Source of the DNA: Flavobacterium anseongense
GTDB taxonomy: Bacteria > Bacteroidota > Bacteroidia > Flavobacteriales > Flavobacteriaceae
DNA length: 64,000 nt
Reading direction: 5' to 3'
Assembly: GCF_021608185.1 (NCBI RefSeq)
Contig: NZ_JAKIHN010000008.1
Coordinates: forward strand, 62,001 to 126,000
Positions 17,271 to 25,515 of this stretch are shown in pieces; the first letter of the stretch is position 1, and each line of letters starts with the position of its first letter. The position numbers and the translations under genes were made by a program. A model generated the notes under the pieces. It had not been told where the DNA came from, did not search any database, and worked only from the letters and a program-made list of their open reading frames with translations.

Positions 17271-19895
17271 TCAAATATTTCCGTCTTCACTTTCCTTATC
17301 CAAATATTCCTGGACAATTTCGATAGCATTGGTCACAACATCACTTAATGCTGTAATGAAGCTTCCTTCTTCGGCGTTATCAATGGCATGTTTAATGGCT
17401 TCTACTTCTTTTTTAATTATTTCAGTAGTAACTATTTTACCTGATTCGGCAATACCTTCCATAATGAGTGCGATGATTTCTTCTTCTGTCCTACCACGCA
17501 AATGTTTTTCTTGTCGAATAATGATGTGATCAAACATACGCGCAGCAATATTGGCACATTCTTTAATATCTTCATCCCGACGATCGCCAACACCAGCAAT
17601 AATTCCAATCTTTTTGGTTGCTTCAACAGTTTGTAAAAAGTCTTCAATTCCTTTATATCCAGCAGGATTGTGAGCAAAATCAATTAAAACCTTGAATTTT
17701 TTAAATTCGAAAATATTCATTCTTCCAGGTGTTTGTGCTGCACTTGGAATAAATGTTTGTAATGATAAACTAATGTCGTCTGTTTTAAATCCTTGTAAAT
17801 AACTTGCTAAAGTTGCTGCCAATACATTAGCAATCATAAATTTGGCTTTTCCACCCATAGTTAATGGAACGTGAGTTGCTCTTTCGACTCTGATTTTCCA
17901 TTCTCCTTTTTTGATGGTAATAAATCCGTTTTCATAAACGGCTACAATTTTACCTTCTTTAGAAAACTGTTTTACTGTTGGATTATTTTCATCCATACTA
18001 AAGTAAGCGATATTGCAACTTAATTCGTTGGCAATCTTCAAGCATTGCTCGTCTTCAGCATTTAAAATTGCCCAACCATCTTTCTTAACGCTTTTTACGA
18101 CTGTACTTTTTACACGAGCCAAATCATCTAAAGTGTGAATGTCACTCAATCCTAAATGATCTTCCTGAATGTTGGTAATAATTGCAATATCACAACGGCT
18201 AAAGCCAAGTCCGGAACGTAGAATTCCGCCACGAGCCGTTTCAAGAACAGCAAATTCAACAGTTGGATCTTTTAAAATATATTCAGCAGAAAGAGGTCCT
18301 GTAGTATCACCTTTTTCCATCATGTGGTTTTGAACATAAATTCCATCCGATGTGGTGAAACCAACTTTGTACCCATTGTTTTTTACAATATGAGCCAGAA
18401 GTCTAGTTGTAGTTGTCTTTCCGTTTGTTCCTGTAACCGCTATAATTGGAATACGACTTGGTTTTCCCGGAGGATAAAGCATGTCTATAACCGGAGCAGC
18501 AACGTTTCTAGGCAAACCTTCTGATGGCGCCAAGTGCATACGGAAACCCGGTGCTGCATTCACTTCTAAAATACAACCGCCGTTTTCTTTTAAAGGTTGG
18601 GTTAGGTTTTCTGCCATGATATCAACACCGCAAATATCTAATCCGATGACACGTGAAATTCTTTCGCAAAGGAAAATATTTTCAGGGTGCATCATATCAG
18701 TCACATCAATAGAAGTTCCGCCGGTACTCAAATTCGCGGTTGATTTTAGATAAACTACTTCATCTTTTTTCGGAACGGTTTCTAAAGTATAATTTAATTT
18801 TTCTAACAAATCGGTTGTATCTCTATCGACATCAATTTGAGTTAAGACATTTTCGTGTCCGTAACCGCGACGCGGATCTTTATTGGTTTCGTCGATTAAT
18901 TGCTGGATGGTTTGCTTTCCGTCACCTTTAACATGAGCTGGTTCGCGTTTGGCAGCAGCTACTAATTTATTATCAATGATTAAAACTCTAAAATCATAAC
19001 CTGTTATGAATTTTTCAACGATAACGCGATGGCTGTATTTTTTAGCGTAAGCCAAACCGTCGACAGCATCTTCTCTTGTTTTTACATTGATAGAAGCACC
19101 TTTTCCGTGATTTCCATCGAGTGGTTTTATAACGATTGGATACCCAATTTTTTTGATAACATCGTCTAAATCTTCTTCATCTACACAAATGCCACCACTG
19201 GCAACCGGAATTGATGCAGCTTCTAACATTTTTTTAGTTTGTTCTTTGTTGCATGCAATATCAACAGCGATGCTGCTTGTTTTACAAGTAATCGTAGCTT
19301 GAAATCTCATTTGATTGATACCATAACCTAATTGTACCAATGAATTTGTTCCTAATCGAATCCACGGAATATCTCTTGAAACTGCTTCTTCAACGATACT
19401 TCCCGTTGATGGACCAAGACGAACGCGCTCTCTGATTTCACGCATTTTCTGAATATCGGCTTCAAGGTCATAAGGTGTTCCTGCGATTAGAGCTTCGGCA
19501 ATGGCAACGGCACTCTCGGCAGCAAACATTCCGACATTTTCTTCGGTATAACTAAAAACTACATTATATACTCCGGGTGTTTTGGTTTCGCGGGTTCTTC
19601 CGAAACCGGTTTCCATTCCGGCAAGGGTTTGGATTTCTAAAGCAATATGTTCAATTACATGTCCCATCCAGGTTCCGCGCTCAATGCGGGAAAAGAATCC
19701 ACCGCGAACTCCTTCGGAGCAGCGATGCTCTATCATTGTTGGAAACATAGCTTCTATTCTTTCACGAAAACCTTCAATTTTATTGGTTGGAAATTGTTCC
19801 ATTTCTTCCAAATCAAGACGCATTTGGATTAATTTTTTACGCTGAACACTCCAAATATTAGGACCACGAAGTGCCTGAATCTTATCTATTTTCAT
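17271..19895 (-). CDS. cphA: Cyanophycin synthetase
   Basis: This 874-residue protein matches full-length CphA1 in size and order. Residues about 1-160 are the N domain, 200-480 an ATP-grasp domain (VIKPLDGNHGKGASINV, LEVNAAPGFRMH), and 485-870 a Mur-ligase-like domain (Walker A GTNGKTTTTRL, the FAHNPAGY segment, and the DRRDEDI region). It polymerises Asp and Arg into the storage polymer multi-L-arginyl-poly-L-aspartate. No cyanophycinase or isoaspartyl dipeptidase gene is adjacent, which is unlike the usual cphB-cphA pairing. Upstream, TACTTTTA at 19912-19919 (minus strand) is one base off the -7 consensus. It is single-gene, with its own terminator. Confidence 0.93.
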   Translation of the reverse strand: MKIDKIQALRGPNIWSVQRKKLIQMRLDLEEMEQFPTNKIEGFRERIEAMFPTMIEHRCSEGVRGGFFSRIERGTWMGHVIEHIALEIQTLAGMETGFGRTRETKTPGVYNVVFSYTEENVGMFAAESAVAIAEALIAGTPYDLEADIQKMREIRERVRLGPSTGSIVEEAVSRDIPWIRLGTNSLVQLGYGINQMRFQATITCKTSSIAVDIACNKEQTKKMLEAASIPVASGGICVDEEDLDDVIKKIGYPIVIKPLDGNHGKGASINVKTREDAVDGLAYAKKYSHRVIVEKFITGYDFRVLIIDNKLVAAAKREPAHVKGDGKQTIQQLIDETNKDPRRGYGHENVLTQIDVDRDTTDLLEKLNYTLETVPKKDEVVYLKSTANLSTGGTSIDVTDMMHPENIFLCERISRVIGLDICGVDIMAENLTQPLKENGGCILEVNAAPGFRMHLAPSEGLPRNVAAPVIDMLYPPGKPSRIPIIAVTGTNGKTTTTRLLAHIVKNNGYKVGFTTSDGIYVQNHMMEKGDTTGPLSAEYILKDPTVEFAVLETARGGILRSGLGFSRCDIAIITNIQEDHLGLSDIHTLDDLARVKSTVVKSVKKDGWAILNAEDEQCLKIANELSCNIAYFSMDENNPTVKQFSKEGKIVAVYENGFITIKKGEWKIRVERATHVPLTMGGKAKFMIANVLAATLASYLQGFKTDDISLSLQTFIPSAAQTPGRMNIFEFKKFKVLIDFAHNPAGYKGIEDFLQTVEATKKIGIIAGVGDRRDEDIKECANIAARMFDHIIIRQEKHLRGRTEEEIIALIMEGIAESGKIVTTEIIKKEVEAIKHAIDNAEEGSFITALSDVVTNAIEIVQEYLDKESEDGNI

Positions 19896-20088
19896 GATTA
19901 GGAATAATTAGTAAAAGTAATTAGTAATGATTTTGTTAAAAATAGGAAATTTTTATTGTTGGAATGTAATTTTTTTGGAGAAATGGCAAAAAAGTATAGT
20001 TCCCTTTTACGTTGTGTTGATTTTCAGATTTTTATGTTTGAAAGAGATAAGGGAAAAGGGATAAGGGGAAAGGTGAAAAACGCCTCTT

Positions 20089-20190
20089 TAGCCCCGATAG
20101 GAGCTGGCTACCCTGCCTGCCGGCAGGCAGGCATGTAGCGCGGATAGCGGGACGACTGTTGTAAGAATGCAGAGAAGTTGTGCTCCTATT
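20089..20190. repeat. Dispersed intergenic repeat element, copy A
   Basis: TAGCCCCGATAG at the left and TAGCGCGGATAGCGGGAC in the middle can pair imperfectly. Between them is a perfect palindrome CCTGCCTGCCGGCAGGCAGG (20111-20130). The element ends TTGTGCTCCTA just before the stop codon of the minus-strand hydrolase. A second copy with the same ends but no inner palindrome is at 62731-62808. Its GC content is well above the surroundings. The rest of the 297-bp gap (19896-20088) holds a possible cphA promoter and purine-rich sequence, with no gene seen. Confidence 0.8.
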
Positions 20191-20191
20191 A

Positions 20192-21028
20192 CTAAATAAA
20201 ATCGATTATTTTTTGATATAAATCGGCGTCGTGCATGCTGTGTCCCAAACCGCTTGTTTCGACATAGATGGCGTCTTTCCAGGCGTTTGCATATTTGCGG
20301 CCTTCGTCGATAAGCACGACTTTATCTTCGGTATCATGAGCGATGAAAGCTTTTTGGGTAAAGTTTTCGGCAAACTTATGTCCGGCAAAATCATCGAGAG
20401 GAATGTTGAATTTTTGAAAATAATAATCCTCTAATTTGGCTTTTATTTTATCGTTTAAACTCAGAAGCTTAACAAAATTATCGCTCAAAATTTTAAAATC
20501 GGAAGGAGCACCAAGCAGTATTACTTTTTCGATTGTGGGATTTTTGTATTTGTTCAGATAAAAAGAAATCGCTGCGCCACCAACGGAATGTCCAATGACT
20601 ATTTTGGGTTGGTATTTTTGAGTAAGCACATTGATATATTCAGCATATTTTGGTGCGTTGAATTCGGTGCCATCACTTAATCCGTGTGCCGGCCCATCAA
20701 TCGCGATAATGGTTTTACCTAATGGTTTTAGGTGATTCAATAGTTTTTTCCAGCGCGAAGCATTGCTTTCCCATCCATGAACCAAGAGAATTATCTCTTC
20801 GTTGCCGTGCCAAATATAAGTTTGGAATTTTTCGGTTTGGTATTCGAAGGTTTCGAAGGTTACGTTTTGCAACGTTTTGGGCAATTTTTCCTTTTTGATT
20901 CTGCCTTTTCGGGGTTGACTGAAAAGTTGGTAGGCTTTGGCTTTAGCTGCTTCCAAATTGATATAGCTCAACGTATTGAGGTATAGTCCAATGGATTTTG
21001 TGAGGATGAAATATTGAATTTTTTTCAT
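20192..21028 (-). CDS. Alpha/beta hydrolase
   Basis: This 278-residue protein has a classic alpha/beta-hydrolase core. LLVHGWESNASRW carries the oxyanion region, AIDGPAHGLSDG follows, and GHSVGGAA holds the nucleophilic Ser (about 146). A late acid is likely in HDTEDKVV, and the catalytic His in GLGHSMHDADL. The N-terminal 50 residues are basic with a hydrophobic patch, no clear signal peptide. The substrate is unknown. The ATG lies directly on the T tract of the preceding gene's terminator hairpin, so the leader is unusual. The stop abuts a dispersed repeat. Confidence 0.85.
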   Translation of the reverse strand: MKKIQYFILTKSIGLYLNTLSYINLEAAKAKAYQLFSQPRKGRIKKEKLPKTLQNVTFETFEYQTEKFQTYIWHGNEEIILLVHGWESNASRWKKLLNHLKPLGKTIIAIDGPAHGLSDGTEFNAPKYAEYINVLTQKYQPKIVIGHSVGGAAISFYLNKYKNPTIEKVILLGAPSDFKILSDNFVKLLSLNDKIKAKLEDYYFQKFNIPLDDFAGHKFAENFTQKAFIAHDTEDKVVLIDEGRKYANAWKDAIYVETSGLGHSMHDADLYQKIIDFI

Positions 21029-21055
21029 AAAAAAAATCCCGAATAAATCGGGATT
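21027..21055 (-). terminator. Terminator hairpin abutting the hydrolase start codon
   Basis: On the minus strand, AATCCCGA / TCGGGATT with a 5-base loop is followed by TTTTTT running straight into ATG at 21028. It ends the upstream gene at 21062 and leaves no room for a Shine-Dalgarno sequence for the hydrolase. Confidence 0.8.
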
Positions 21056-21061
21056 AATATA

Positions 21062-21841
21062 TTATAAGTGAGCAAATAGTTTTTGCATTTTTTCTCTTTC
21101 TTCTTCTGCTAAAGAAGCATCGACTAAGATTCTTCCTGAATGCTCATCAGTGATGATTTTCTTTCTCGCAGCGATTTCCACTTGAGTTTGTGGTGGAATG
21201 GTAAAGAATGAACCGGCAGAAGCGCCACGCTCAATAGATACAACTGCTAAACCGTTACGAACGCTTGAACGGATTCTTTTGTAAGCGGCCAATAATCTTT
21301 CTTCGATTAATGCTTCATACTCGGCAGATTTTTCGATTAAGAAGGCTTCCTCTTTTTGAGTTTCGGCCATGATATCGTTCAATTCTGCTTTTTTATGTTT
21401 TAGATGCGTAGTTTTTTGATCTAATTTTTCTTTAGAATTTGCGATTACTTCTTTTTTGTGTTCGATAGAAGCTTTTAATTCTTTGATTTGTTTTTCGGCC
21501 AATTGAATTTCTAATTCCTGGAATTCTACTTCTTTGGTTAAGGAGTTGAATTCTCTGTTATTACGAACTTCTTTTTGTTGAGCGGTATATTTTTTTATAG
21601 CTGCCTGATGATCGTCGATAGCATTTTTTTTGTTTTTGATTTGCTCTTCGATAGTAACCAAATCAGATTTTAATTTATCTAAACGCGTGCTTAAACCAGT
21701 AACTTCATCTTCTAAATCTTCCACTTCTAAAGGCAGTTCACCTCTTACATTTCTGATTTCATCAATTCTTGAATCTATGATTTGCAGGTCATAAATAGCT
21801 CTTAATTTGTCTTCAACATTTAGTTCTTTTGTAGTCGCCAT
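21062..21841 (-). CDS. Coiled-coil protein of the DUF164 / zinc-ribbon family, without cysteines
   Basis: This 259-residue protein has a long antiparallel coiled coil (about 30-185), then a compact C-terminal domain. It matches the 'C4-type zinc ribbon' (CT398-like) family in layout, including IPPQTQVEI and SGRILVD. The two CxxC-type knuckles are replaced by ERGASAGSFF and TDEHSGRIL. I find no Cys in the whole protein, so zinc binding by that site is lost. The gene starts 3 bp after the Nif3-like stop, a conserved pairing across bacteria, and ends in its own terminator. Function is unknown; the family is suggested to bind nucleic acid or act with flagellar/export factors. Confidence 0.85.
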   Translation of the reverse strand: MATTKELNVEDKLRAIYDLQIIDSRIDEIRNVRGELPLEVEDLEDEVTGLSTRLDKLKSDLVTIEEQIKNKKNAIDDHQAAIKKYTAQQKEVRNNREFNSLTKEVEFQELEIQLAEKQIKELKASIEHKKEVIANSKEKLDQKTTHLKHKKAELNDIMAETQKEEAFLIEKSAEYEALIEERLLAAYKRIRSSVRNGLAVVSIERGASAGSFFTIPPQTQVEIAARKKIITDEHSGRILVDASLAEEEREKMQKLFAHL

Positions 21842-21844
21842 ATT

Positions 21845-22942
21845 TTATAAGTACTTAACTGGATTTGTATTTTCTTCCGAAAAAATGATTGCAAAATTAA
21901 GGATTTTTTTCTTAAGAAAATCAACAATATAATTTTTTGTAAATCTTTCACTTTCGAAGTGTCCGATGTCAGCTAAAACCAATTGATTTTCAGCTTCGTA
22001 GAAGTTGTGATACTTCAAATCGGCAGTCAGGAAAATATCAGCTCCGGCTTGTTTGGCGTTACTAATAGCAAAGCTTCCCGAACCGCCAAGCACAGCAACC
22101 TTCTGAATTGGTTTTCCGAGTAAAACACTGTGACGAATTCCGCCGCACTGCATTTTGTCTTTTACTAAGTTTAAAAATTCGGTTTCGCTCATTGGTTTTT
22201 GGAGTTCGCCAATCATTCCCAAACCAATGTTTTGATGCTTGTTTTGTAAGTCGTAAATCTCGTAAGCGACTTCTTCGTAAACATGATTTGTGAAAAGTGC
22301 TTTTAGGATTTTGGATTGCAGGTGTTTTTCGAAAGTGATTTCGATTTTGATTTCTTCGTTTTCTACAAATTCGAAGCGTTGGCCAATTTCGGGATTGCTG
22401 TCTTCGTTGCCCATATACGTTCCAATTCCTTTTGAATTGAAACTACAGTCTTCATAGTTGCCAATCTTTCCCGCACCGGCTTCAAACAAGGCGTTGCGAA
22501 GTTCTTCAACATTTTCGGGTATGGTGTAAGTAACAAGTTTTTGAATGAAGTTTTGTTTCGGAACCAAAATTTTGGTATTAATCAAACCTAAGGCATCAGA
22601 GAAAATTTTGTTGACACCGTTTTTATGATTGTCTAAAGCCGTGTGAACCGCATAAATGGCAATATCATTTTTGATGGCTTTCAGCACCGAACGCTCCACA
22701 TAATTCTTCCCGGTAATTTTCTTCAACCCTGAAAATATAATAGGATGGAAGCAAACCACCAAGTTGCATTTTTTTGCTATGGCTTCATCAATCACACTTT
22801 CTAACGCATCGTGACAAACTAATATTCCGGTGACTTCATTTTCCTGATTTCCGACAAGTAAGCCAACATTGTCAAAATCTTCAGCATAAGCCAAAGGCGC
22901 CATTTCTTCAAGGACTGAGAGTATTTCTTTTATTTTACTCAT
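21845..22942 (-). CDS. Nif3-like dinuclear metal-centre protein
   Basis: This 365-residue protein is of the long bacterial form with an inserted PII-like domain (about 130-240). Metal ligands are visible: HPIIF (about 67), HTALDN (about 104) and the C-terminal DIGHFESE motif. Members are hexameric toroids with a bimetal site and hydrolase-like activity; GTP cyclohydrolase 1 type 2 is a common but doubtful label. It is the first gene of a two-gene operon with the coiled-coil protein, 3 bp apart. Confidence 0.93.
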   Translation of the reverse strand: MSKIKEILSVLEEMAPLAYAEDFDNVGLLVGNQENEVTGILVCHDALESVIDEAIAKKCNLVVCFHPIIFSGLKKITGKNYVERSVLKAIKNDIAIYAVHTALDNHKNGVNKIFSDALGLINTKILVPKQNFIQKLVTYTIPENVEELRNALFEAGAGKIGNYEDCSFNSKGIGTYMGNEDSNPEIGQRFEFVENEEIKIEITFEKHLQSKILKALFTNHVYEEVAYEIYDLQNKHQNIGLGMIGELQKPMSETEFLNLVKDKMQCGGIRHSVLLGKPIQKVAVLGGSGSFAISNAKQAGADIFLTADLKYHNFYEAENQLVLADIGHFESERFTKNYIVDFLKKKILNFAIIFSEENTNPVKYL

Positions 22943-23045
22943 GCTTTAATATTGTCTTTTAAGGAATTCGTGAATCTTCGATTTCATTTATGCTGAATTT
23001 ATTTACTGCGTCAGTTCGCTTTGCTCGTGTCAGTATCTATTATTT

Positions 23046-23071
23046 CTGCCAACTGCAACTGCCGACTGAAT
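23046..23071. repeat. Degenerate ACTGC-type short repeat
   Basis: A CTGCCAACTGCAACTGCC run ends a 134-bp intergenic gap. A reverse-oriented relative (CAGTAAGCAGTAGC...TTGGCAG) is at 41250-41273. These look like remnants of one simple repeat family. Confidence 0.35.
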
Positions 23072-23076
23072 ACTAA

Positions 23077-23646
23077 TCAAGTCGCCCATTTGTTTAGGTA
23101 ATCTTTAATCGTCCAAATGCCATTTACTTTTTCGAGTAATAAATAGCTGCCGTTGTTGTGTTCAATACTTCGGTAGAATGCGACTTTTACTAAAGCATTA
23201 TTTCCGCCACCAAAATATATCGGTTTACTGATAATCATCAAGCGCTGGTTGTTTTCACCGTGTTGGGCATAGGCGGATTGGAATTCTTCCAAAGATAAGC
23301 AGTTATTTACTTTACTTTTCAGGTACTGATTTTGATTGTCAAACAAAATATTGTAAGCAGCAGACCAATCTTCGTCAATACCGATGATGATTTGTTTTTT
23401 GATTTCGGCAGCATTCTTTTTTAGGAAATCGCTTTTTGAAATTACTTCGAGAACTTCTTCGTTATTTGGTGCTTTTTTGCAATAAAAACTCAGCAATTGT
23501 AGCCTGCCTTTCGCAATTACTTTTTCTTCTTTATAATATTTGGAAAAAATTATTTTCAGAATAGCGGCATTGTCGGTTTCCTGCGCTAAAGCTACAGGAG
23601 AAATCAACAGAAATGCCAAGAGTATTTTTAAGTAATAATGTTTCAT
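23077..23646 (-). CDS. Exported protein of unknown function
   Basis: This 189-residue protein starts MKHYYLKILLAFLLIS with a signal peptide cleaved near ALAQ (about 21). The start at 23646 was preferred over 23679 because the 11 extra residues would spoil the signal peptide. The mature part is alpha-helical at first (KIIFSKYYKEEKVIAKGR), with three Cys, and ends in a beta-rich part (IYFGGGNNALVKVAFYR, SYLLLEKVNGIWTIKDYLNKW). That end resembles secreted NTF2/SnoaL-like folds used for small-molecule or partner binding, with low certainty. It is divergent from lpxK. Confidence 0.7.
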   Translation of the reverse strand: MKHYYLKILLAFLLISPVALAQETDNAAILKIIFSKYYKEEKVIAKGRLQLLSFYCKKAPNNEEVLEVISKSDFLKKNAAEIKKQIIIGIDEDWSAAYNILFDNQNQYLKSKVNNCLSLEEFQSAYAQHGENNQRLMIISKPIYFGGGNNALVKVAFYRSIEHNNGSYLLLEKVNGIWTIKDYLNKWAT

Positions 23647-23693
23647 TTGTTTACTGCAACTGGAATAATTTTCATTCAAATATAAAAAATCGT

Positions 23694-23701
23694 TACTTTC
23701 G
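23694..23701 (+). promoter_or_regulatory. -7-like element (TACTTTCG) abutting the lpxK start
   Basis: GTTACTTTCG lies four bases before the lpxK ATG, exactly as before dnaB. It supports the start at 23706 and a leaderless or near-leaderless transcript. Confidence 0.45.
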
Positions 23702-23705
23702 TAGT

Positions 23706-24728
23706 ATGATTTTGCTGCGAAAATTACTCTTTCCTTTTGCCATATTGTATGGTTTTATAACTTCTTTAAGAAATTATCTTTACGATAAAGGTATACTAAA
23801 ATCTTATTCTTTCGATATTCCGGTAATTGTTGTTGGAAATCTAAGTGTTGGTGGCACCGGAAAAACACCTCAAATTGAGTATTTAATTCGGTTGCTTTCG
23901 CCAAATTATAAAGTAGCGACTTTGAGTCGGGGTTACAAACGAAAGTCAGAAGGTTTTGTTTTGGCTGATGCTAATTCGAATGCCGAAATTCTGGGCGATG
24001 AACCGTTTCAGTATTTTAAAAAATTTCCAAACATTCAGGTTGCAGTTGATGCTGACAGACGAAACGGAATCGAGCAATTAGTAAATCAAAAAGAAAAGCC
24101 AGAAGTTATTTTATTGGATGATGCGTTTCAGCATCGCAAAGTGAAAGCAGGATTTTATATTCTTTTGACCGCTTATGGCGATTTGTTTAGCGATGACTTT
24201 ATACTGCCAACAGGAAACCTTCGCGAAAGCAGAAACGGAGCCAAAAGAGCCAACATAATTATAGTAACCAAATGTCCGCCGAACATTACTGAATCGGAGC
24301 AGGAAAGTATCAAAAAGAAACTTGGAGTTGACTTACCAATCTATTTCAGCAGCATTGATTATGATGATAAAGTGTATAACGACGATGCCATGAGTTTAGC
24401 TGTTAATGAAATAAAATCAACACAAAAAATTTTACTTGCCGGAATTGCCAAACCAAAACCGTTTTTCGATTTTTTACAAGCTGATACTGATGAAATTATG
24501 GTATTTCCGGATCATCATCATTTTAGCGAAAGCGAAATTTTAACGTTAAAAAACAAGGCCAAGACCAAAATCATCATCACAACTGAAAAAGATTTTGTAC
24601 GTTTGGAAGCTAAAATTTTTAAAACGCAATTATATTATTTACCAATCAAAAGTAAATTTGTGAGTAATCAGGAAACTTTTGACCAAATCATTTTAAACTA
24701 TGTGGGAACTTGTACAGGAAACCGTTGA
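23706..24728 (+). CDS. lpxK: Tetraacyldisaccharide 4'-kinase
   Basis: This 340-residue protein phosphorylates the lipid A disaccharide precursor at the inner membrane. It has an N-terminal hydrophobic anchor (LRKLLFPFAILYGFITSL), a P-loop VGGTGKTP (about 48-55) and the LSRGYKRKS motif. The start at 23706 begins the conserved anchor; the frame runs 31 codons further upstream, but the extra residues are polar and lie across a promoter-like box. The 3' end overlaps the next gene by 29 bp. Confidence 0.94.
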   Translation: MILLRKLLFPFAILYGFITSLRNYLYDKGILKSYSFDIPVIVVGNLSVGGTGKTPQIEYLIRLLSPNYKVATLSRGYKRKSEGFVLADANSNAEILGDEPFQYFKKFPNIQVAVDADRRNGIEQLVNQKEKPEVILLDDAFQHRKVKAGFYILLTAYGDLFSDDFILPTGNLRESRNGAKRANIIIVTKCPPNITESEQESIKKKLGVDLPIYFSSIDYDDKVYNDDAMSLAVNEIKSTQKILLAGIAKPKPFFDFLQADTDEIMVFPDHHHFSESEILTLKNKAKTKIIITTEKDFVRLEAKIFKTQLYYLPIKSKFVSNQETFDQIILNYVGTCTGNR

Positions 24729-25515
24729 TTATATTAAGAATAAAACCAATTTCACACCTGAGTATGGTGTTATTTTAGGTTCCGGATTAGGAAGCTTTAC
24801 TGATGATATCAACATCGAGTTTACATTACCTTATAATGAAATTCCGAATTTTCCGGTATCGACTGTTCAAGGACATAAAGGCGCTTTGGTTTTTGGAACT
24901 ATTGGCGATAAAAAAGTTATGGCAATGCAGGGGCGTTTTCATTTTTATGAAGGCTATGACATGAAGCAGGTAACTTTTCCTGTGCGTGTGATGAAGTATC
25001 TTGGTGTTACCAAACTGGTAGTTTCTAATGCTTCAGGTGGCGTAAATTCGGCTTATGAGGTAGGTTCGGTTGTTGTTATCAAAGACCATATCAATTTTTT
25101 TCCAGAGCATCCTTTACGAGGAAAAAATGACGACCGTTTTGGACCACGTTTTTTGAATATGAATGAAGCTTACAACAAGTCGATGATTGCTAAGGCAAAA
25201 TCAATAGCAACAGAAAATAATATTACCGTTCATGATGGTGTTTATCTTGGTTTGCAAGGCCCAACATTTGAAACGTTTGCCGAATATAAAATGGTAAAAA
25301 TTCTTGGTGCCGATTGTGTTGGAATGTCGACAGTTCCTGAAGTAATTGTTGCCCGTCACATGGGAATCGAATGTTTTGGATTATCAGTAATTACTGATAT
25401 GGGTGATGTTGAAACAGCCATGGAAGAAGTAAGCCATGATGAAGTTTTAAAAGCGGCTGCCAAAGCAGAACCACATGTTAGAAAATTAATTAAAGAATTA
25501 ATTTTACAGTTCTAA
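24700..25515 (+). CDS. Purine nucleoside phosphorylase (trimeric, PNP-I)
   Basis: This 271-residue protein splits inosine and guanosine with phosphate into base and ribose-1-phosphate. It shows the phosphate loop GSGLGSF, GRFHFYEGY, SNASGGVNS, and the substrate pocket GPTFETFAEYKM...GADCVGMSTVPEVIVARHMG...VITDMG. The length is standard for the trimeric, 6-oxopurine-specific class. Its start lies inside lpxK (29-bp overlap), implying coupled translation of two unrelated pathways. Its stop overlaps that of the convergent kinase by 4 bp. Confidence 0.94.
   Translation: MWELVQETVDYIKNKTNFTPEYGVILGSGLGSFTDDINIEFTLPYNEIPNFPVSTVQGHKGALVFGTIGDKKVMAMQGRFHFYEGYDMKQVTFPVRVMKYLGVTKLVVSNASGGVNSAYEVGSVVVIKDHINFFPEHPLRGKNDDRFGPRFLNMNEAYNKSMIAKAKSIATENNITVHDGVYLGLQGPTFETFAEYKMVKILGADCVGMSTVPEVIVARHMGIECFGLSVITDMGDVETAMEEVSHDEVLKAAAKAEPHVRKLIKELILQF

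Noticed and set aside
19956..20138. A 60-codon plus-strand reading frame ending in YPACRQAGM
   Set aside because: Its C-terminal half is the translation of the GC palindrome and repeat copy A. The N-terminal half has no homology I recognise and no ribosome-binding site. It is a by-product of the repeat.
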